In this document: in pieces, positions 61,237 through 64,000 of the stretch
Numbering within the stretch: position 1 is the first letter of the stretch
Layout: every line of letters starts with the position of its first letter
From: Chitinophaga niabensis
GTDB taxonomy: Bacteria > Bacteroidota > Bacteroidia > Chitinophagales > Chitinophagaceae
Length of the DNA stretch: 64,000 bases
Direction of reading: 5' to 3'
Assembly (NCBI RefSeq): GCF_039545795.1
Contig: NZ_CP154260.1
Span: 811,001 to 875,000, forward strand
Notes under the pieces: generated by a model
Databases searched by the model: none
What the model was told of the DNA's origin: nothing
The model's input: only the letters and a program-made list of their open reading frames with translations
Program-made: the position numbers and the translations under genes

Positions 61237-62264
61237 AGCGGTTTGGAGGAATCGCGGATAATAAGGTGGCTGGACAATACCTCCTGCTCAAAATCCGTGA
61301 TGGGTTTCTTGCTTTCTATCATTTCTATCAGTAATTCCGTGGCCCTTTGCCCGATCTCAAAAGCCGGTTGCCGTACCACACTTACAGACGGCGTAAAAAG
61401 GTCTGCCAGGTTAGTATTGGTGAACCCAATGAAGCCTACCTGTTTATATTTATTCTGCACATTTTTCAGTGCGCTCAGGCATACAGTTGTTAAACGATCA
61501 CCGGCCGTAAATAAAGCGTCAATTTTACTCTTATTGAAGAATAAACTCTCCACTGCCTCCTCTACTTCTTCATAGATCATACCCCCACGATTGCAATGTT
61601 TTACCAGTTCCTCATCATAAGGAATATGATGTTTCAGCAGCGCATCTTTATACCCCTGTAATCTTTCCCTTGTGATATTCAGGTTGTTAGTACTGGTGAT
61701 GTGCCCGATCTTCCTGAAGCCCTGGGAGATGAGATGTTCCGTGGCATGGAAAGCACCCTGGTAATTGTCTGCTATCACTTTATGAGTATCCAGGTCTGCC
61801 ATCACCCTGTCGAACTGCACCATGGGAAAGCCTTTTTCATGCAATTGCTGGAAGTAGGCCATATCTGTGGTTTCGCAGGAGAAGGAGAGCAGGAGCCCAT
61901 CTACATTACGGGAAACGAGGTGCTGCACATTCACCATTTCCCTGTCCCGGCTCTCGTGGCTTTGCGTAATGATAACGTGGTAACCCCTGTTATACGCAAT
62001 GGATTCAATACCATTAATAGCCTGGGAAAAGAAGTTGTTGGCAATCTCCGATACTACGATGCCGATGGCTTTGCTACGTTGTTCCTTCAGGCTCAATGCA
62101 ATAAGGTTGGGCCTGTAATTCATGCGCTCAGCATACTCGAGTACCATCTTCTTTGTTTCTGCAGATATCTCATACCGTCCCCGTAATGCGCGGGACACCG
62201 TGGAAGTGGAAAGGTTTAGCGCCTTGGCGATATCCTTGATCGTTATTACATCATCAAATTTCAT
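61233..62264 (-). CDS. LacI family transcriptional regulator
   Basis: 343 residues. The HTH is at the N-terminus (TIKDIAKALNLSTSTVSRAL), with the hinge YRPNLIALSLKEQRSKAIGI, and a periplasmic-binding-protein-like sensor domain (about 65-343) with VSEIANNFFSQAINGIE and GLLLSFSCETTDMAYFQ. Divergent from the SusC gene at 62479; the 214-bp space holds a palindromic operator candidate, so it most likely represses that gene, and possibly itself, until a sugar is bound. The same half-site also occurs upstream of the SusC gene at 42783. The effector sugar is unknown. Confidence 0.93.
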   Translation of the reverse strand: MKFDDVITIKDIAKALNLSTSTVSRALRGRYEISAETKKMVLEYAERMNYRPNLIALSLKEQRSKAIGIVVSEIANNFFSQAINGIESIAYNRGYHVIITQSHESRDREMVNVQHLVSRNVDGLLLSFSCETTDMAYFQQLHEKGFPMVQFDRVMADLDTHKVIADNYQGAFHATEHLISQGFRKIGHITSTNNLNITRERLQGYKDALLKHHIPYDEELVKHCNRGGMIYEEVEEAVESLFFNKSKIDALFTAGDRLTTVCLSALKNVQNKYKQVGFIGFTNTNLADLFTPSVSVVRQPAFEIGQRATELLIEMIESKKPITDFEQEVLSSHLIIRDSSKPL

Positions 62265-62344
62265 ATTGGCTGATAGGTCAAAAAACGTACGTGGATAACT
62301 AAAATAAGAAATTTAACGAGTTAATCGGGATTTTTCATCCCTGC

Positions 62345-62368
62345 GCAATCGTTATCGGGAACGATTGC
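62345..62368. promoter_or_regulatory. Palindromic operator candidate for the LacI regulator
   Basis: GCAATCGTT, six bases (ATCGGG), AACGATTGC: a perfect 9-bp inverted repeat, 81 bp upstream of the lacI-type start and 110 bp upstream of the SusC start. Each arm contains a central CG dinucleotide as expected in LacI-family operator halves. Confidence 0.75.
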
Positions 62369-62478
62369 ATAAATAAAGTTACGTATAAATTGTGCAGGTG
62401 ACACTTTATGATGTAGCATTGCTATACAGTTGAACAAGGTTTCCACGTAACCTATTTTATTTTATCAACCCTCCACAT

Positions 62479-64000
62479 ATGAAACTGATATTACCCTCAT
62501 TGTTCATTTTCCTGTTCATCGCAGTTCCTGCTATGGCCCAAACCCGCAAGATCACCGGTCAGGTGACAGCTTCCGGTTCCGGTTCGCTGGCTGGCGTAAC
62601 GGTGCAGGTAAAGAACAGCAAAACAGGCGTTTCCACAGATGCATCAGGCAGATACAGCCTGGATGTACCTGCTTCCGGAGACCCCGTTCTCATTTTCCGC
62701 TTCATGGGCTTTAAGACGGTAGAAGAAAAAGTGAATGGCCGTAGTGTGATAGATGTAGTGCTGGCGGAAGAAGCCTCTTCCCTGAATGATGTTGTGATCA
62801 TTGGTTATGGCACTGCCCGGCGGCGGGACCTTACAGGTTCTGTTTCCTCCGTTAATGCCAAACAGATCAAAGACATCCCTATTAACTCTGCTGCACAGGC
62901 ACTTACAGGAAGGCTGGCCGGAGTGCAGGTAACAGGTACCGAAGGTTCTCCCAATGCGGATGTAATGATCCGCGTAAGAGGCGGTGGTTCCATTACACAG
63001 GATAATTCCCCGCTGTATGTAATAGATGGGGTACAGGTTGAAAATGCCCTCTCTGCTATTTCCCCCCAGGATATTGCTTCCATCGATGTGTTGAAAGACG
63101 CATCCACCACCGCTATTTATGGAGCCCGGGGAGCTAACGGGGTTGTGATCATCACTACCAAAGGAGGCCGGAATGCTAAAACTACCCTGAATTACAGCGG
63201 TTTTATGGGCTTCCGTAAACTGGCCAACAAACTGGAAGTGATGAAACCCTATGATTTTGTGACGTACTGGTATGAAAGAACAAGAGGCACGGTGGCAGAC
63301 AGTACTGCTTTTGCCAGGGCTTATGGTACCACCTGGGATACACTCGCCAATTACAAGAACGTGCCGTTTGCAGACTGGCAGGAGGAGATGTTTGGCCGCA
63401 GGGCAATGATGCAAACCCACAATGTAAGTGTGAACGGTGGCAATGCCTCCACGCAATACAATCTCAGTCTTACCTCCAATACAGAAGAAGGGGTAATGCT
63501 GCGGTCTGACTTCGACAGAAAGCTGGCCAGTTTTAAGTTTGATCATACCATGAATAAGATGATCAAAGTAGGTTTTAACACCCGTTATAATCATACTGTA
63601 GTGAATGGAGCCGGTACCACTAATGAAGGTTCTGCTTCTACCAACAGGCTGCGCCATAGTCTCAAATACCGGCCTTTACTGATGAAGGGATTGGGGATAG
63701 ATGATTTTGACCAGGAGTACTGGCTGGAAACAAATGCGAACAGCCTCAGTCTTGGTAATCCCATCCTACTGAACCAATCAGAGTATCGTAAGGGTATCAT
63801 CGACATCCTTAACCTCAGTGGTTATGCCAACGTGGAACTCACCAAATTCCTGAGCTTCCGCAGCACTTTCGGTTATGACCTGAATACGGAAGAAAGAAGA
63901 CAATTTGATGATACGCTGACCGCTAATGCACGCCAATATGGTGTGGCACCTCTTGCGAATATTCAGAATATTAAAAAGGTGACCCTCAATAATTCTAATG
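62479..64000 (+). CDS. SusC/RagA family TonB-linked outer membrane protein (3' truncated)
   Basis: Frame open from the ATG at 62479 to the window end: 507 codons, about half of a SusC protein. The signal peptide MKLILPSLFIFLFIAVPAMA is followed by a CarboxypepD_reg domain (about 22-100, KITGQVTASGSGSLAGVTVQ) and a plug domain (about 105-235) with RRRDLTGSVSSVNAKQIKDI, SPLYVIDGVQVEN and the STTAIYGARGANGVVIITTK signature. Barrel strands follow. No STN domain is present, so it is not FecR-linked; the adjacent divergent LacI gene and operator suggest direct repression. A SusD gene is expected just beyond the window. Confidence 0.94.
   Translation, partial: MKLILPSLFIFLFIAVPAMAQTRKITGQVTASGSGSLAGVTVQVKNSKTGVSTDASGRYSLDVPASGDPVLIFRFMGFKTVEEKVNGRSVIDVVLAEEASSLNDVVIIGYGTARRRDLTGSVSSVNAKQIKDIPINSAAQALTGRLAGVQVTGTEGSPNADVMIRVRGGGSITQDNSPLYVIDGVQVENALSAISPQDIASIDVLKDASTTAIYGARGANGVVIITTKGGRNAKTTLNYSGFMGFRKLANKLEVMKPYDFVTYWYERTRGTVADSTAFARAYGTTWDTLANYKNVPFADWQEEMFGRRAMMQTHNVSVNGGNASTQYNLSLTSNTEEGVMLRSDFDRKLASFKFDHTMNKMIKVGFNTRYNHTVVNGAGTTNEGSASTNRLRHSLKYRPLLMKGLGIDDFDQEYWLETNANSLSLGNPILLNQSEYRKGIIDILNLSGYANVELTKFLSFRSTFGYDLNTEERRQFDDTLTANARQYGVAPLANIQNIKKVTLNNSN

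Noticed and set aside
62644..63657. Minus-strand frame of 337 residues
   Set aside because: It is antisense to the SusC gene starting at 62479, which has a signal peptide and all plug-domain signatures.

Overview
The window comes from a member of the Bacteroidota, most likely a Chitinophaga-like soil or plant-litter degrader (Chitinophagaceae). This rests on several things seen in the sequence: three SusC/RagA-type TonB-linked outer membrane proteins with SusD partners, FecR/ECF-sigma regulation, type IX secretion C-terminal domains, a split PntAA/PntAB/PntB transhydrogenase, and two tRNA genes preceded by exact copies of the Bacteroidota promoter (TTTG, 19 bases, TAnnTTTG). The genus is an inference. 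No transposase, integrase, phage gene, CRISPR array or reverse transcriptase was found.

Layout. 1-13 kb holds housekeeping genes: pyridine nucleotide transhydrogenase, an rRNA m5C methyltransferase, a LysM protein, fmt, an FKBP isomerase, peptidase T, an ExbB/ExbD pair, prmC, ribD and a YigZ protein. 13-25 kb holds tRNA-Gly(GCC), tRNA-Leu(GAG), a glycosyltransferase, an orphan histidine kinase, a thioredoxin-like protein, DUF2130, HAD and DUF4136 proteins, ApbE and a glutaryl-CoA dehydrogenase-like enzyme. 25-32 kb holds pyrF, an exported TIM-barrel isomerase with a Tat-exported Gfo/Idh/MocA oxidoreductase, PaiB, RDD, Mrp and a 3-hydroxybutyryl-CoA dehydrogenase. 32-50 kb is glycan-related: a secreted BNR/golvesin protein, a FecR-SusC-SusD-DUF5017 operon with its ECF sigma gene last, then a second SusC-SusD-DUF4959-DUF4998 operon. 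50-58 kb holds a GlxA-type regulator, VOC, HD and PhyH/SDR genes, a type IX-secreted adhesin-like protein and an aldo/keto reductase. 58-64 kb holds a large ABC permease and a LacI regulator divergent from a third SusC gene that runs off the window.

The most unusual content is non-coding and lies in spaces between convergent genes. (1) At 28145-28487 two inverted copies of a hairpin element have perfect 30- and 31-bp stems whose outer halves are unrelated, but share a stem core and a loop of about 38 nt that itself contains a small palindrome. (2) Three tandem arrays (about 50, 56 and 30 bp units) sit on gene 3' ends; two clearly include the stop codon and terminal codons of the adjoining gene, and in the third array both convergent stop codons are inside the unit. 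(3) Two other convergent spaces carry repeats with a period of about 11 bp, close to one DNA helical turn.

Regulation differs between the three SusC systems: FecR/ECF sigma for the first, no linked regulator for the second, LacI for the third. The motif AACGATTGC forms a palindromic operator candidate upstream of the third and also occurs twice upstream of the second, suggesting that the LacI protein may connect them.
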